From assembly GCA_913031625.1 (NCBI GenBank), contig CAJWGB010000012.1:1-52586 (forward strand): 52,586 bases of DNA. The letters run 5' to 3'. The position numbers were made by a program, and so were the translations under genes. The stretch comes from an uncultured Planctomycetaceae bacterium. GTDB lineage: Bacteria; Planctomycetota; Planctomycetia; Planctomycetales; Planctomycetaceae. Shown piece by piece: positions 8,684 through 20,000 of the stretch. The notes below the pieces were generated by a model. It did not search any database, was not told the DNA's origin, and worked only from the letters and a program-made list of their open reading frames with translations. Each line of letters begins with the position of its first letter. The first letter of the stretch is position 1.

Positions 8684-11119
8684 ATGAGACTACTCAGCGT
8701 CCTCGGCCTTCTTGCCTGCGTCCCCTTGCTGGCTGACGAGCCGCCCCCGGAGCAACTGGAGTTCTTCGAAAAAAAGATCCGTCCGGTTCTGGTCAAAGAA
8801 TGTTACTCATGCCACTCGGCGCAGGCGAAGTCAGTAAAAGGCAGCCTGCTGCTGGACACGCGTGAAGGAATCCGTCGGGGCGGAGAGAACGGACATGGTG
8901 TGGTTCCAGGCAACCTCGAAGAAAGCCTCGTGATTGAGGCCATCCGTTACGAAGGCCTCGAGATGCCTCCCGGCAAGCAGTTGCCGGAATACGTCATCCG
9001 GGACCTGGAAAAGTGGGTTCGTATGGGAGCAGCTGACCCGCGTGAGGGGAAGTCAGCCCCCATTCGGCGAACAATTGACTTCGAGAAGGCGCGAGACTTC
9101 TGGTCATTCCAGCCGATTGAAGCCCCGCAGCCACCCAAAGCCACGGCCTGGTCCGCAGAGGCAATCGATCGGTTCGTCCTGGAACGTCTCAATGCAGCCG
9201 GTCTGAAGCCGTCTGCTGACGCCGAACCTCGCATCTTCATGCGTCGTCTCTATTTTGATCTGATCGGACTGCCTCCCACACCTGAGCAGGTCAGTGAGTT
9301 TGTTGAGTCCCCAACCGCCGGAACTCTTCAGGAGATCGTGGATCGATTGCTGAGTTCAGATCAGTTTGGAGAGCGGTGGGCGAGACACTGGATGGACGTC
9401 GTACGGTATGCAGAATCCACCGGAATGGAACGCAACTATACCTACCCCGAAGCATGGCGTTATCGAGACTACCTGATTACAGCGTTCAATTCTGACCTGC
9501 CATTCGACCAGTTCCTCACGGAACAGATTGCGGGGGACCTGCTGTCGTTCGGTAACAATGGTGAACGTGATCGTCACCTCATTGCGACCGGTATGTTGGC
9601 GATGGGACCCAAGTCACTTAACGAACGTGACCGTGAAAAGTTCGCCATGGACATCGTCGACGAACAGATCGACGTTGTCTCCCGTGCGTTCCTCGGGCTG
9701 ACAGCCAGCTGTGCCCGCTGTCACGACCACAAGTTTGATCCGATCCCCCAGAAAGAGTACTACCAGCTGGCCGGAATATTCCGGAGTACTCAAACGTTTT
9801 ATGGCACCGACGGGGGTGGCGGGAATCGACAGGGAGGCCGACTGCTGGCACTTCGCGACGATGAAGTGGTGCCCGTTGCAGTGAACGGAGCCAACAGTAA
9901 GAAGAATGCTCGCAGTAATGTAAAGAAACTGACTGCTCAGCTGGCCGCCCAGAAGAAGCGTTTAAAGCGATTCAGCGATCAGCCAAAGGCTAACCCCAAA
10001 CAGGTTGAACAGACAAAGAAGGCAATCACACGAATCGAGAAACAGCTGGCAGCAGCGAAGGGTATCCTGGACGCTCCTGCTGACAACGCGAATCACGGCC
10101 TGGTGATGGCCGTCCAGGACAATGGCAATCCAGCGGACACTCAGGTTCGAATCCGTGGTGAAGCCAATGAACGTGGAGAGTCCGTTCCGCGTGGTTTCCT
10201 GACTATTGCAACACTGGGCGCTGCAACGCAGCCGACAGACAAATCCAGCGGACGACGTGAGCTCACCGATTGGCTGCTGGCAAAGGAGAATCCGCTGACT
10301 GCTCGTGTCGCCGTCAATCGAATTTGGCAGCATCTGTTCGGCCAGGGAATTGTCCGCACTGTCAACAACTTTGGCGCGAACGGTGACCGACCATCTCACC
10401 CTGAACTTCTCGACCATCTGGCGACTCAGTTTGTGACACAGGACCAGTGGTCCGTGAAATCGATGCTTCGACGGATCGTTCTGAGCCGCACCTATCGCCA
10501 GGGAAGCACACCTGTTGCCGCGGCCATTGAGAGAGACCCTCAAAATCGCCTGCTGTGGCGCATGAATCCGCGCCGGCTTGAGGCAGAAGCCCTGCGAGAT
10601 GCTGTTCTGGCAGTGAGTGGTACGCTCGACCTGTCGCCGGGAGAAAAGTCGATCGTGCAGACGGTCGGCAACGGTGACGTAGGAAGAAACCTGCGTCCCG
10701 ACCAGTTTGACTCCTCGGACCCCAAACGCAGCATCTACCTTCCGATTGTTCGCGGAGTCGTCCCGGAAATGCTGCGTGTGTTCGACTTCCCGGAACCCAG
10801 CATCATTGCTGGTGCTCGTGATGTCACCACTGTTCCCACTCAGGCGCTGTACATGATGAACAGCCCATTCGTCACACAACAGTCGTCCGAAATGGCGGCT
10901 CGCCTGCTGGAATCAGACAACAGCGATGAAGGTCGAATTCGATTCGCATACGAACTTGCACTGTCACGACCAGCAACAGACGCTGAAGTCGAACGGAGTC
11001 TGGACTTCATCACAACAGCCTCTGAAAAGAACGCTCAGGAAGAGGAATCAGAAATGACGGCGTGGGCCGGCTTCTGCCAGGTACTGCTGGCCTCTGCTGA
11101 ATTCCGATACCTCGAATAG
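8684..11119 (+). CDS. Planctomycete cytochrome-like protein PSCyt1-PSCyt2-PSD1 (DUF1549/DUF1553), copy 1
   Basis: An 811-residue exported protein of the planctomycete-specific PSCyt1/PSCyt2/PSD1 architecture. A signal peptide is at 1-17 (MRLLSVLGLLACVPLLA). PSCyt1 at about 25-120 carries heme motif C40-Y-S-C43-H44 and a downstream EMPP at 93-96 (possible Met axial ligand). PSCyt2/DUF1549 at about 155-370 ends with a second CxxCH, C343-A-R-C346-H347, in ARCHDHKFDPIPQKEYY. A lysine-rich probable coiled coil lies at about 400-465, then PSD1/DUF1553 at about 490-790 with RVAVNRIWQHLFGQG and RPSHPELLDHLA. It is followed after 77 bases by a DUF1501 gene in the same direction, the usual partner. Covalent heme attachment outside the cytoplasmic membrane is inferred from the motifs; the catalytic role is unknown. 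Confidence 0.92.
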   Translation: MRLLSVLGLLACVPLLADEPPPEQLEFFEKKIRPVLVKECYSCHSAQAKSVKGSLLLDTREGIRRGGENGHGVVPGNLEESLVIEAIRYEGLEMPPGKQLPEYVIRDLEKWVRMGAADPREGKSAPIRRTIDFEKARDFWSFQPIEAPQPPKATAWSAEAIDRFVLERLNAAGLKPSADAEPRIFMRRLYFDLIGLPPTPEQVSEFVESPTAGTLQEIVDRLLSSDQFGERWARHWMDVVRYAESTGMERNYTYPEAWRYRDYLITAFNSDLPFDQFLTEQIAGDLLSFGNNGERDRHLIATGMLAMGPKSLNERDREKFAMDIVDEQIDVVSRAFLGLTASCARCHDHKFDPIPQKEYYQLAGIFRSTQTFYGTDGGGGNRQGGRLLALRDDEVVPVAVNGANSKKNARSNVKKLTAQLAAQKKRLKRFSDQPKANPKQVEQTKKAITRIEKQLAAAKGILDAPADNANHGLVMAVQDNGNPADTQVRIRGEANERGESVPRGFLTIATLGAATQPTDKSSGRRELTDWLLAKENPLTARVAVNRIWQHLFGQGIVRTVNNFGANGDRPSHPELLDHLATQFVTQDQWSVKSMLRRIVLSRTYRQGSTPVAAAIERDPQNRLLWRMNPRRLEAEALRDAVLAVSGTLDLSPGEKSIVQTVGNGDVGRNLRPDQFDSSDPKRSIYLPIVRGVVPEMLRVFDFPEPSIIAGARDVTTVPTQALYMMNSPFVTQQSSEMAARLLESDNSDEGRIRFAYELALSRPATDAEVERSLDFITTASEKNAQEEESEMTAWAGFCQVLLASAEFRYLE

Positions 11120-11196
11120 CAGGTTCTCTCTGTCCACCTCGTACCCTGCCCGCACAGAGTCTTTCACTCCTCATTAATTCACGACTGGAATGTGTC

Positions 11197-12585
11197 ATGA
11201 ACGGGACCTCACGTCGCCAGGCACTCAAAACCACATCCTGCGGATTCGGTTACCTCGCTTTGGCCGGAATAGCTGCCGAGGCGGCTGCCGCAGGACACCC
11301 GAATTCTCCGCTCGCTCCCAAAACACCTCACTTTGCCCCGAAGGCAAAACGAGTGATCTTCCTCTGTATGCGAGGTGGGCCGTCTCACGTCGACACCTTC
11401 GACTACAAGCCGGAACTGGAGACACATGCCGGCAAGTCGCCTGGCGAGGTCGAAGGAGCAACCAGCCAGAAAGGTCGCAAGCTGAAACCTTCCCCGTGGA
11501 AGTTTCGCCAGCACGGCGACAGCGGACTGCCGATTTCTGATCTGTATCCCAATCTGTCAAAGCACGCAGACGATCTGTGCCTGATCAATGGTGCCCATAC
11601 AACTCTGCCGAACCATCCGCAGGCACTGGTCCAGCTGCATACCGGTCAGTTTCAGTTTGTGCGACCGTCCGTTGGCTCATGGGTACTGTACGGCCTGGGG
11701 ACCGAGAATCAGGACCTGCCCGGATTCATCACATTGAAACCACCCGCTCGCCTTGGGGGTGCTCAGAATTATGGCAGTGCGTTCCTGCCAGCCGTCTATC
11801 AGGGAACAGCGATTGGCAGTAATGGTCAGCCGATCAATCAGGCCAAAATCGGAAACATCTCGAACGGGAGATTTGATGCCGCAACACAGCGCAGCCAGCT
11901 TGACCTGCTCCAGAACGCGAATCGTGACCTGCTCAAACGTCATGACCCACATCCCGAGCTCGAGGGGGTGATTGAGTCTTATGAACTGGCGTTCCGCATG
12001 CAGACGGCAGTCCCCAAACTCATGGATATCTCCGATGAAACAGCAGGGACCCTAAAACAGTACGGGATCAACCAGGGTCGCACAGACGATTTCGGACGAA
12101 TGTGCCTGATGGCGCGACGTTTCGCCGAAGCAGGCGTCCGCTACATCGAGCTCACCCACGAAGGCTGGGATCAGCACAACGGCCTTTCCGCGCGTCTGGA
12201 AGCCAACTGTGGGGCAACAGACAAGCCCATCGCCGGACTGATCGCGGATCTGAAACAGAGAGACCTGCTGAAGGATACTCTGATTATCTGGAGTGGTGAG
12301 TTTGGTCGGACTCCGGCTGTCCGACGCGACGATGGCCGGGACCATAATGCAACCGGGTTCAGTGTCTGGATGGCAGGTGGTGGAGTCAAAGGCGGCATGC
12401 GGTACGGAGCCACCGACGACTTCGGAATTACGGCCGTGGAGAACAAGTTTCATACCCACGACCTGCACGCAACGACGCTGCATCTGCTGGGACTGGACCA
12501 CACTCAGCTGACGTATCGTTACGCGGGCCGTGACTTCCGCCTCACCGATGTGCATGGCAACATTGCTGAAGACATCATTGGCTAG
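11197..12585 (+). CDS. DUF1501 protein, Tat-exported, partner of cytochrome copy 1
   Basis: A 462-residue DUF1501 protein, a family related in fold to the alkaline phosphatase/sulfatase superfamily. The N-terminus TSRRQALKTT followed by a hydrophobic Ala-rich stretch is a twin-arginine export signal, suggesting the protein folds in the cytoplasm, possibly with a metal. Family blocks seen: RVIFLCMRGGPSHVDTFDYK at about 50-69, IIWSGEFGRTP at about 366-376, and the C-terminal HDLHATTLHLLGLDHTQL followed by GRDFRLTDVHGN. It ends with a stop at 12585 and has no other gene attached. The sulfatase-type formylglycine motif (C/S-x-P-x-R) is not apparent, so a sulfatase name is not justified. Confidence 0.92.
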   Translation: MNGTSRRQALKTTSCGFGYLALAGIAAEAAAAGHPNSPLAPKTPHFAPKAKRVIFLCMRGGPSHVDTFDYKPELETHAGKSPGEVEGATSQKGRKLKPSPWKFRQHGDSGLPISDLYPNLSKHADDLCLINGAHTTLPNHPQALVQLHTGQFQFVRPSVGSWVLYGLGTENQDLPGFITLKPPARLGGAQNYGSAFLPAVYQGTAIGSNGQPINQAKIGNISNGRFDAATQRSQLDLLQNANRDLLKRHDPHPELEGVIESYELAFRMQTAVPKLMDISDETAGTLKQYGINQGRTDDFGRMCLMARRFAEAGVRYIELTHEGWDQHNGLSARLEANCGATDKPIAGLIADLKQRDLLKDTLIIWSGEFGRTPAVRRDDGRDHNATGFSVWMAGGGVKGGMRYGATDDFGITAVENKFHTHDLHATTLHLLGLDHTQLTYRYAGRDFRLTDVHGNIAEDIIG

Positions 12586-12853
12586 TCGGGCAGTCAGCCT
12601 CACTGGCAGAGCCTCCCAACCAAACAGATTCGTTTCACCGGCAGTCGAAGGCGTACGCGCCGTCGAATCTACACCAGCCGTCTGATCGCCAGCAGAAACC
12701 TGCAGATTACGCGGCCAAAACACGTCTTTCGGCAGTTTTTGATATCTGCTACAACCGCGCGGTTCAGGAACAGGGAAGTTTTGCGCGTGGACGGTTTCAC
12801 CGCATTCTCAATCCACTTTTGATGATTCAGGTACAGGCAGGGAAAGGATTCCC

Positions 12854-15556
12854 ATGCAGGGTTCATTCTGGAAAATGGTCACTCTGGTCGGCATGATCGG
12901 CATCGGTATCGTTGCCGCGCTGGAGGTCAATAACCGACTGAAGCCAGATCAGGACACCTCGGAATCCGACGAGGAGCTGATCGAAAAGGCCAAAGAGGCG
13001 AGTGAGAAAGAAGTCACTCCCCAATTGTCGGAGCCGGACTTCGAAAAGATGTTCAGCGAAGACGGCACGGTCAAAGGGCTGTCTGAGCCGGGATTTGACG
13101 ATGAAGAAGCCACAGTCAGGAAGGGCGACGACGAGGCCGACAGCAGAGTCGATCTTGCAAACCTGACCGACGGCAATCCCTTTAAGCTGGAAGAAGAAGC
13201 CGTCCAGCCCGGGCGTCCGATGATTGACAACAAAATTCAGCCCGTCGGCCTGACGCAGGAAGAAGACGACCCACTGGCAATCCTCGCACAGAGTGACAGC
13301 GAATCGGATGAACAAGGGCTGAAGCCCTTCAATCGGAATACAGAACTCAAATCTACTCCCGGGGACGGCGACGGCCCTGATTTCGCCGCGTTCGGTGATG
13401 ATGATCCAACGGCTGACAGCAAATCTGCGACAGCAGATGGGCTGAAGTTCTTTACCGGCGACGAAGAAGACAGTGAATCTCCTTCCTTTACCACGGACAA
13501 CGATGAGCCTGCCAGGAGTGTCCAGTCGGGAGGCGGCGAAGAACTGTTGCTGCCGGAACAGTCTCCCTTCTTTAGTGACGAGGATTCTGAGGGTGGCCTG
13601 GTCACGGGCGGCTCGGAACCAGATGAACCGGGAACGATTGATCTGAAGGAGTTCGAGCGTCTGTCAAACGGCGCAGAGACACAGTCCGGAAGTGAACTGG
13701 GCTCTGACACATTCCTGGAAGACGACACATCGCTGTCTCCGGAAGATGATGCAGGCGTCCCACAACCCAGAGAACCATCACTGGAGTTGTTACTGGATGA
13801 CGAAGCGGGCACACCAGACTTCGAAGGATTACCGGAATTTCCCGGCCCGGACATGGAGACGGGAACAGAGCCTTCCCAAACAGACTCCGGCGGCGATCCG
13901 TCACCCCTCCCATTCATCGAAGACATCGGGCAGGGTGCAACGACTGGCGAGGAATCCCCCGGACTCAATTTCACAGTCCCGGGACCTGAAGAAAACGACA
14001 CACTCGGAACCGGCGAGCAGGGAGGAATTCGTGAGTTCCAACGCTCTGAAGATTCTGAGTTTCCTGAACTGGAGATCGATCGCAATGATCGAATTCCTGG
14101 TCTCTTGGAAGAACGGGCGTCACCGCGTCAGCCTGTGTTGCTCACACCGCCCGCAGGCGCGACAGACCCGGAAGTCATGCGGCCCAACCTCGTAATCCGC
14201 AAGATCGCTCCCGAAAGCGGAACTGTCGGCACACCACTGGAATACCAGATCGTTGTCAGCAATGACGGGGATGCTGCGGCCCTCGACGTCGTCGTGGAAG
14301 ATGAAGTTGGCCGTGATGCCGATGTCCTGGGAACGCGACCAGGTTCTGAAATCGATCGCCAGGCAGGTAAGCTGATCTGGAAGTTTGCATCACTTGAGCC
14401 GGGCAACAGGAAAGAAATCACTGTCCGACTGACCCCCACAGCAGAGGGCACTTTGGACGGCGCGGCAACCGTACGATTCAAGGCCCGTGTTCGCACGACG
14501 ACGGTCGTGACTGCACCGAGACTGAGACTGAAGATGGAAGGCCCACGCGAGGTCCGCATCGGCGAAGAAGTGGCATATCGCTACACAGTTACCAACGACG
14601 GCACAGGCGAAGCGAAGAACGTCTTTGTGCGAACGCTGTTGCCGGAAAGCAAAGGGTTCCGTCATCCGGCCGGCAACGATCTTGAGTACAAGATCGAATC
14701 ACTCAAACCGAATGAACAACGTGAAATCACTTTGGTTGTTGTTGCCTCCGAGCCTGGGGAGCACCGGACCAGTGCAGAGCTCTCTACCTCATCCGGAATT
14801 CGCGACCAGTCGTCATGGAAAACAAACATCGTTGGCGCTCAGCTGACACTTGTTCGTCGCGGCCCGCGTCAGCGGTTTGTCGGTCGAGCAGGTAAGTACG
14901 AGAACATTGTCAGCAACGAAACATCTTTCGATGCCATGGACGCACGAGTGGTCGAGCAGATTCCGGAAGGCATGGAGTTTGTTCGAGCCAGCTCAGGCGG
15001 CGTTTTTGACCCCCGCAAACGTTCTGTCACATGGGCTCTGAAGCGAGTCGCCAGTGGCGGTCAGGAGACTCTTCAGATCGAACTGAAGCCTGTCACACGA
15101 GGCAGAATGCAAAGTACCGTGACTGTCTTTGAGAATGCAGGGCTGCAAAGTGACGACCATGTTTCCACAACCGTCGTCGAAGACCTGCACAACGTAGGCG
15201 CGAACATCACTCAGCTTGCCGGCCCGGTCGTCGTGGGAGAGACATTCGGATTCAAGGTCTCTGTCGACAACCGAGGCACAGGTGACGCAACCGCCGTTCA
15301 ACTGAAGATTGAGGTGCCACAGGAGATTCAGGTCATCGGCGCTGGCAGCCAGACGATTCCAGCTAAACTCAAACTCGGCAACATGGTGGAGTATACTCGG
15401 GTCGTCCGAATTCCGTCCGGGCGACGTCAGGACTTTGACATTAAGCTTAAGGGCCGCCAGCCGCTTCGGAATGGAGTCGTCAAAGCGACGATTGAATACG
15501 ATCAAATGGATCAGCCATTGATCGTGTCTGAATCAGTGACGGTGTTCGAAGAGTAG
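12854..15556 (+). CDS. Membrane-anchored acidic protein with DUF11 repeats
   Basis: A 900-residue protein, function unknown. The start at 12854 has a clear Shine-Dalgarno (AAAGGA, 12843-12848, 5 bases away). Residues 8-24 (MVTLVGMIGIGIVAALE) form an uncleaved-looking membrane anchor. Residues about 35-435 are extremely rich in Asp, Glu, Ser, Gly and Pro with few hydrophobics, so probably disordered and strongly negative. Residues about 441-898 hold four tandem DUF11/COG1361 immunoglobulin-like units, each beginning with a pattern like GTPLEYQIVVSNDGDAAALD, EEVAYRYTVTNDGTGEAKN or ETFGFKVSVDNRGTGDATA. DUF11 repeats are typical of bacterial and archaeal surface proteins. The layout suggests an envelope protein projecting away from the membrane. 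Confidence 0.82.
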   Translation: MQGSFWKMVTLVGMIGIGIVAALEVNNRLKPDQDTSESDEELIEKAKEASEKEVTPQLSEPDFEKMFSEDGTVKGLSEPGFDDEEATVRKGDDEADSRVDLANLTDGNPFKLEEEAVQPGRPMIDNKIQPVGLTQEEDDPLAILAQSDSESDEQGLKPFNRNTELKSTPGDGDGPDFAAFGDDDPTADSKSATADGLKFFTGDEEDSESPSFTTDNDEPARSVQSGGGEELLLPEQSPFFSDEDSEGGLVTGGSEPDEPGTIDLKEFERLSNGAETQSGSELGSDTFLEDDTSLSPEDDAGVPQPREPSLELLLDDEAGTPDFEGLPEFPGPDMETGTEPSQTDSGGDPSPLPFIEDIGQGATTGEESPGLNFTVPGPEENDTLGTGEQGGIREFQRSEDSEFPELEIDRNDRIPGLLEERASPRQPVLLTPPAGATDPEVMRPNLVIRKIAPESGTVGTPLEYQIVVSNDGDAAALDVVVEDEVGRDADVLGTRPGSEIDRQAGKLIWKFASLEPGNRKEITVRLTPTAEGTLDGAATVRFKARVRTTTVVTAPRLRLKMEGPREVRIGEEVAYRYTVTNDGTGEAKNVFVRTLLPESKGFRHPAGNDLEYKIESLKPNEQREITLVVVASEPGEHRTSAELSTSSGIRDQSSWKTNIVGAQLTLVRRGPRQRFVGRAGKYENIVSNETSFDAMDARVVEQIPEGMEFVRASSGGVFDPRKRSVTWALKRVASGGQETLQIELKPVTRGRMQSTVTVFENAGLQSDDHVSTTVVEDLHNVGANITQLAGPVVVGETFGFKVSVDNRGTGDATAVQLKIEVPQEIQVIGAGSQTIPAKLKLGNMVEYTRVVRIPSGRRQDFDIKLKGRQPLRNGVVKATIEYDQMDQPLIVSESVTVFEE

Positions 15557-15677
15557 TCTCAGCGTTGCGGGGATGGAGCAGGAATTCTGCCGTACACTGA
15601 TTATCACATCAGTCTGTTGTTGCGCCCACGATTGGGTAACCCGGTCACGCAGACACAACACTTAGACTGATTGTCTA

Positions 15678-17009
15678 TCAAACGCTGAAGATTGATTCGT
15701 TCAGCGTTCCCGTGCTGTCAGCAAATGAGTCCACCTGAATCTGCATCGATTTCAGGATGCTGAGATACATATTGGACATGCGAGTCTCACCGTCTCGCCA
15801 ATACGTCCCATGCTTCAGGCCCATATTCTTTCCGCCTGCCAACAGCGTTGGCAGGTTCTTTGGCCAGTGCGTTGTACTGGCACCACTGCCGAACAGGATA
15901 ATACTGTTGTCCAGCACTGTTCCGTTCGGATCCCTGTATTCCTGAAGCCGGCCGAAAAAGTGCGCGAGCTGTTCGCTGAGAAACCTGTCGTACTTCGCGA
16001 ACTGGAGTTGACCGTCCTTGTCACCCGCATGCGACAGGCTGTGATGCGTCCGTTTCAATCCGAGTTTCAGAGGAAACGTATCACTGATTCCCATGCCATC
16101 TTCACGGTTCAGCATGAATGCGACGGACCGGGTGATGTCAGCGTCAAACGCCAGCGCAATCAGATCAAACATGTTCTGATAATACTCAGCCGGTTCGCCT
16201 TCGGAAGAAGCGTCCAGATTGAGATGAGAGTAGTCCTGTTCTTTCAACGGGATATCAATCCACTTCTCTGACGCGATCAGTCGCGACTCAATCTCGCTGA
16301 GCGACGTCATGTACTGATCCATCTTCTCTCGGTCAGACCGTCCCAGCTTCTGATTAAACGAACGGCTGCTTTCGAGCACTGCATCGACCAGCTTGATTCT
16401 GCGTCGCAGCTGCTGCCGCTGAGCCTCAAGAGAGTCTCTGTCGGCTCGAAACAGTCGGTCGAAAATCTGGCGAGGATTGTTCTCTGCCGGAATCGGCTTG
16501 CCCTCGAGGTTGTACGAGATCGTGCCGGTTCGTGAGAGAAACCCAACACCAGCATCGATCGACAGAACAAGTGATGGCCGGCGGCAGTACTGCTTCGTGT
16601 GGTGGGCAACAACCTGGTCAAGTGCCACCGAGTTATAAGTCCGTCGGCTGGGATCATGCAGCGGAGCGCCGGTCAGCCACATATCAGAACAAACGTGCGG
16701 GTCCGCCTTGGGTCCGTTTGGATGGTACATGCCTCCCATAAAGCTGACCGAATCACGAAACGGAGCCAGGGGCTCTGTCGACCTGCCAAACTGAAACTCA
16801 TGGCCCTCCTGCTGAGGAAACCAGTTCCACTCGTGGATTTCGTTCTCTTTCCGCGGAAGCGACATTCCATTGGCGGTGTACATCGCACAAAACCGCCGTG
16901 GAGCATTCTCAGCAACTTCACTGCCCATTGCCTCAAGCACCGGCAGGACCATGCCCGCTCCGGCGATTCCGTGCAGGACAGCTCGACGATCCAGTTTTAC
17001 GCTGTTCAT
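15678..17009 (-). CDS. DUF1552 protein, Tat-exported partner of the DUF1592 cytochrome
   Basis: A 443-residue DUF1552 protein from the ATG at 17009. A GTG at 17036 would add nine residues, but GAAAGAG six bases before 17009 and the immediate twin-arginine signal ([10 protein letters not shown], then [13 protein letters not shown]) favour the shorter form. Family blocks seen: [15 protein letters not shown] at about 38-52, [11 protein letters not shown] near 105, and the C-terminal block with [12 protein letters not shown] and [17 protein letters not shown]1552 genes regularly follow DUF1592-type cytochromes, as here (33 bases to the upstream stop at 17043), so the two are probably cotranscribed. 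The function is unknown; an analogy to the DUF1501 partners is inferred from context and export. Confidence 0.9.
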   Translation of the reverse strand: MNSVKLDRRAVLHGIAGAGMVLPVLEAMGSEVAENAPRRFCAMYTANGMSLPRKENEIHEWNWFPQQEGHEFQFGRSTEPLAPFRDSVSFMGGMYHPNGPKADPHVCSDMWLTGAPLHDPSRRTYNSVALDQVVAHHTKQYCRRPSLVLSIDAGVGFLSRTGTISYNLEGKPIPAENNPRQIFDRLFRADRDSLEAQRQQLRRRIKLVDAVLESSRSFNQKLGRSDREKMDQYMTSLSEIESRLIASEKWIDIPLKEQDYSHLNLDASSEGEPAEYYQNMFDLIALAFDADITRSVAFMLNREDGMGISDTFPLKLGLKRTHHSLSHAGDKDGQLQFAKYDRFLSEQLAHFFGRLQEYRDPNGTVLDNSIILFGSGASTTHWPKNLPTLLAGGKNMGLKHGTYWRDGETRMSNMYLSILKSMQIQVDSFADSTGTLNESIFSV

Positions 17010-17042
17010 AGAACACTCTTTCGCAAACGACGTCACCAGCTG

Positions 17043-20000
17043 TTACTTGGTGAGAAACACGTCACTATTCACAACAAAATGAATGAGGTCTCGGGTGCGA
17101 TATCCCTTTGCCTTCAATTCTACCCCTCGTTTCCGCAGAAACTCAATCTCATTGTAGTTGAGGGTTCGGCCCGTGGCGTATTCCGCCAGATGCTTCAGGA
17201 CACTGAATGCCACCTGATCAATTCGGTCCTCGGCCAGATATCGCTTCAGGTCAGAGACTCCTCCAACTTCTGTTTTATCGGGCAGTGTTGATGCTGCATC
17301 CACAGCTTTCGCCTCAAACAGGCCCGCTGCGTTAACCTGCTGGAATGGAATTCCCCACGGATCGATCCCACTGTGGCATTTGCGACAGCCATCGACATTC
17401 CGATGCTGCTCCAACTTTTGCCTCAGAGTCAGTTTGGAGTCATCCTCCGGCAGTTCGGGCACATTGGGCGGGGGGTCGTCAGGTGGCTCGGCAATAATCC
17501 TTCGAGCCAGCCATGCTCCACGCTTGACAGGATTCGCTTCTCGACCGTCAGAGAGTCCTGCCATAATACTGGCTGCCGTCAGAACGCCTCCCAGATTCTC
17601 AGACTGATGTCGGACTGGAACGAATTGGAATCCGGTATCCGGTGGAACACTCAGCCCGTAGTAGTCAGCAACGATCTCATTCACAACTACGTAATCAGAT
17701 CGAATCAATTCAGACACTGGTCGGTTGTTTCGCAGAACAAACAGCAGCAGCTGAATGGGTTCATCGCGCAGATATTCGCGAGCATGCCGGGTAAGTTTCG
17801 GGAACCGCCTGCGATCCGTTTCCAAAACATCGAACTTATCCAGATTAAGCCATTCGGATCCAAACGCTCGACAGAAGTCTTCCGCCCGGTCGTCTGCAAT
17901 CATCCGCTCCACCTGAGCATCCAACTGCTTTTTCAGCTCTCCCGCTGATGCAAGCATCAGTAGTGTCTGATCGGGTGCTGCGTTCCACAGGAAGTAACTC
18001 AGCTTCGATGCCAGTTCATACTCTGCCAGTTCCTCGGCTTCCGGAGTGGCACTGTTCTCAATCAAAAACAGGAACTGTGGTGAAGTTAAGATGACCGTCA
18101 GCGTCTCTTTAATGCTTTGAGCAAAGTCCTCGGTATCCGCGAATGAGTCCTGCCAGACTGAGCAGAACGAATCGATTTCAGCTTTGACTGCCGGACGGCG
18201 AAAAGCACGCTCCGTGAACAAAGAGATTATCTCGCGAGCATAGATCTCCGGCTGACCTTTGTTCTTCGAGTCGATGAAGATCTGTGTGTGAGTCTTCGGA
18301 GGCCACTGTTCGTAGTACGGTCCTTCAAACTGAATCGACCTGACTCTGAGCCGCGGCACATCGTGTCCATCGGTGTACTCGCTGCGAACACCAATCTCCC
18401 GGACGCCGGCAAGATAGTTCACATTATTCTTCTCAACGTCCGGACTCGGGTAGTCGTTAATCGCTCCTTCGAACACAAACTCCTGCAGCTTCGTATCTGC
18501 CACACGAACCGGCTTCTGAACACGACTGAATGTACTGCCACAGTCACGACGTAACCCGACGTGAACACCAAGCCGCGGCGAACGACTTTCAAATCGTTCA
18601 AACGCCTGACGCGTGGGGTCTTCAGCGGCCAGTGGAGTCAGAACCATCCGATGCAGCTTGCTGCTTCCCTGATAACGCGCTCGCACTTCATGCGGGCCAG
18701 CATCAAGACGCAGCACCAGAAAAGCAGGCTGCTGAAGAGTGGATGTAAAATCACGATCGTCAATCTGAACCGTCAACTCGTGTGGCTGTTCGCGACCTGA
18801 ACGGCCAACAAACTTCCGACCGGGTTCCACAAGCGCCTGAATTTCGGCGGGGCCCAGGCTGCGACGGTAGAGCCGCACTTCGTCAATTAGCCCCTTAAAC
18901 AGGTTCGCACCGTGCACACGTCCAATGTGCAGGGGCAGATCCGGATTTCCAATGTCGGCCGCGCCGATTGTTCCTTTGGCAACTTCAATGCCATTGACGT
19001 ACAGTCGCGTGCCGTTGTCTTCCCGAGTAACGGTGACGGCAACATGCTGCCACCGGTTCACTCGGATTGCACCTCGTGGCGACTGCACCGTCCCATTGGC
19101 CTGGTTGCCGGCCCTGGCAGTTTCGAGTCGCAGCACACCCTTATTGTTGGGCATGTCAAACACCCAGCCATGCGTATATCCGTAACCTCCCAGTGTCACG
19201 ATTCCGCCCTGACGAAGTTCTCGCGGATGAATCCATGCTGCCACTGTAAAGTCGCCGGATCCAACTCTGAGCGATTCATGATTGGGGACAGCAATCGAGC
19301 CGTCACCACCGGCAAACGCGGCCCCCCTGCCAAACGGCGACTTATCAAAGACGGTGTCGCCTTCTACCGTTCCGTCCAGCGGCACTTCCGATTCGACGGA
19401 CATCCCGTTTCCATTCAATGGCCAGTGTGCGACGAGATCTTCAGTCAGGCGAGAACCATCAGATGGGAGGGGCTTCGGATCTGGTGGGAAGTGAATATCA
19501 ACCTGATACACGCCCGCCTCTGGTGTTTCAAATTTCTGCCCTTTCGATGGATCGTTCACCACGATGGCCGAGGCGCCCTCTTCTGACTGATGACTGGCCC
19601 CGCGATCCAGCAGCAATCCGTCGGCGTATCGCGCCGCTCGGACAGTGACTCGAAAATTGCCGTGATGTGGCAATTCTCGAAGTGAAACCTTGAAGTTCGA
19701 TTTCGGCCCGTATGTACTTTCGACACCAAAGAGTTCTGCGCTGGGAATTGCGGGCCTCAGCAATAGTCCTTCGGGCACTGTCTGATAGGGGCGTCCCTTC
19801 GGATACCCTTTATTGCCTCGCATACATGCAAAGACAGCATGATAGATGCTGTCGTATTCTCGCCAGCCGCGAACCGTGCTGTTGCCCTGATACCCTTCAA
19901 TGAATCGAAACTTTGTTTCCATCTGAAACGGAGTAAACTCAAACGGCTTCTGTGGGAGCGGCTCAGTCACGACAAAGTCGGCATTCGCAAGAAGGTGACT

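Noticed and set aside
9962-10879. 305-codon minus-strand open frame
   Set aside because: Antisense to the PSD1 part of cytochrome copy 1; composition typical of a shadow frame.
11197-12585. Naming DUF1501 proteins as sulfatases
   Set aside because: The fold family is related, but the formylglycine motif C/S-x-P-x-R was not found, so the activity is unsupported.
13237-14085. 282-codon minus-strand Ser/Pro-rich frame
   Set aside because: Mirror of the Asp/Glu/Ser-rich acidic arm of the DUF11 protein; low complexity arises from the complementary codons.
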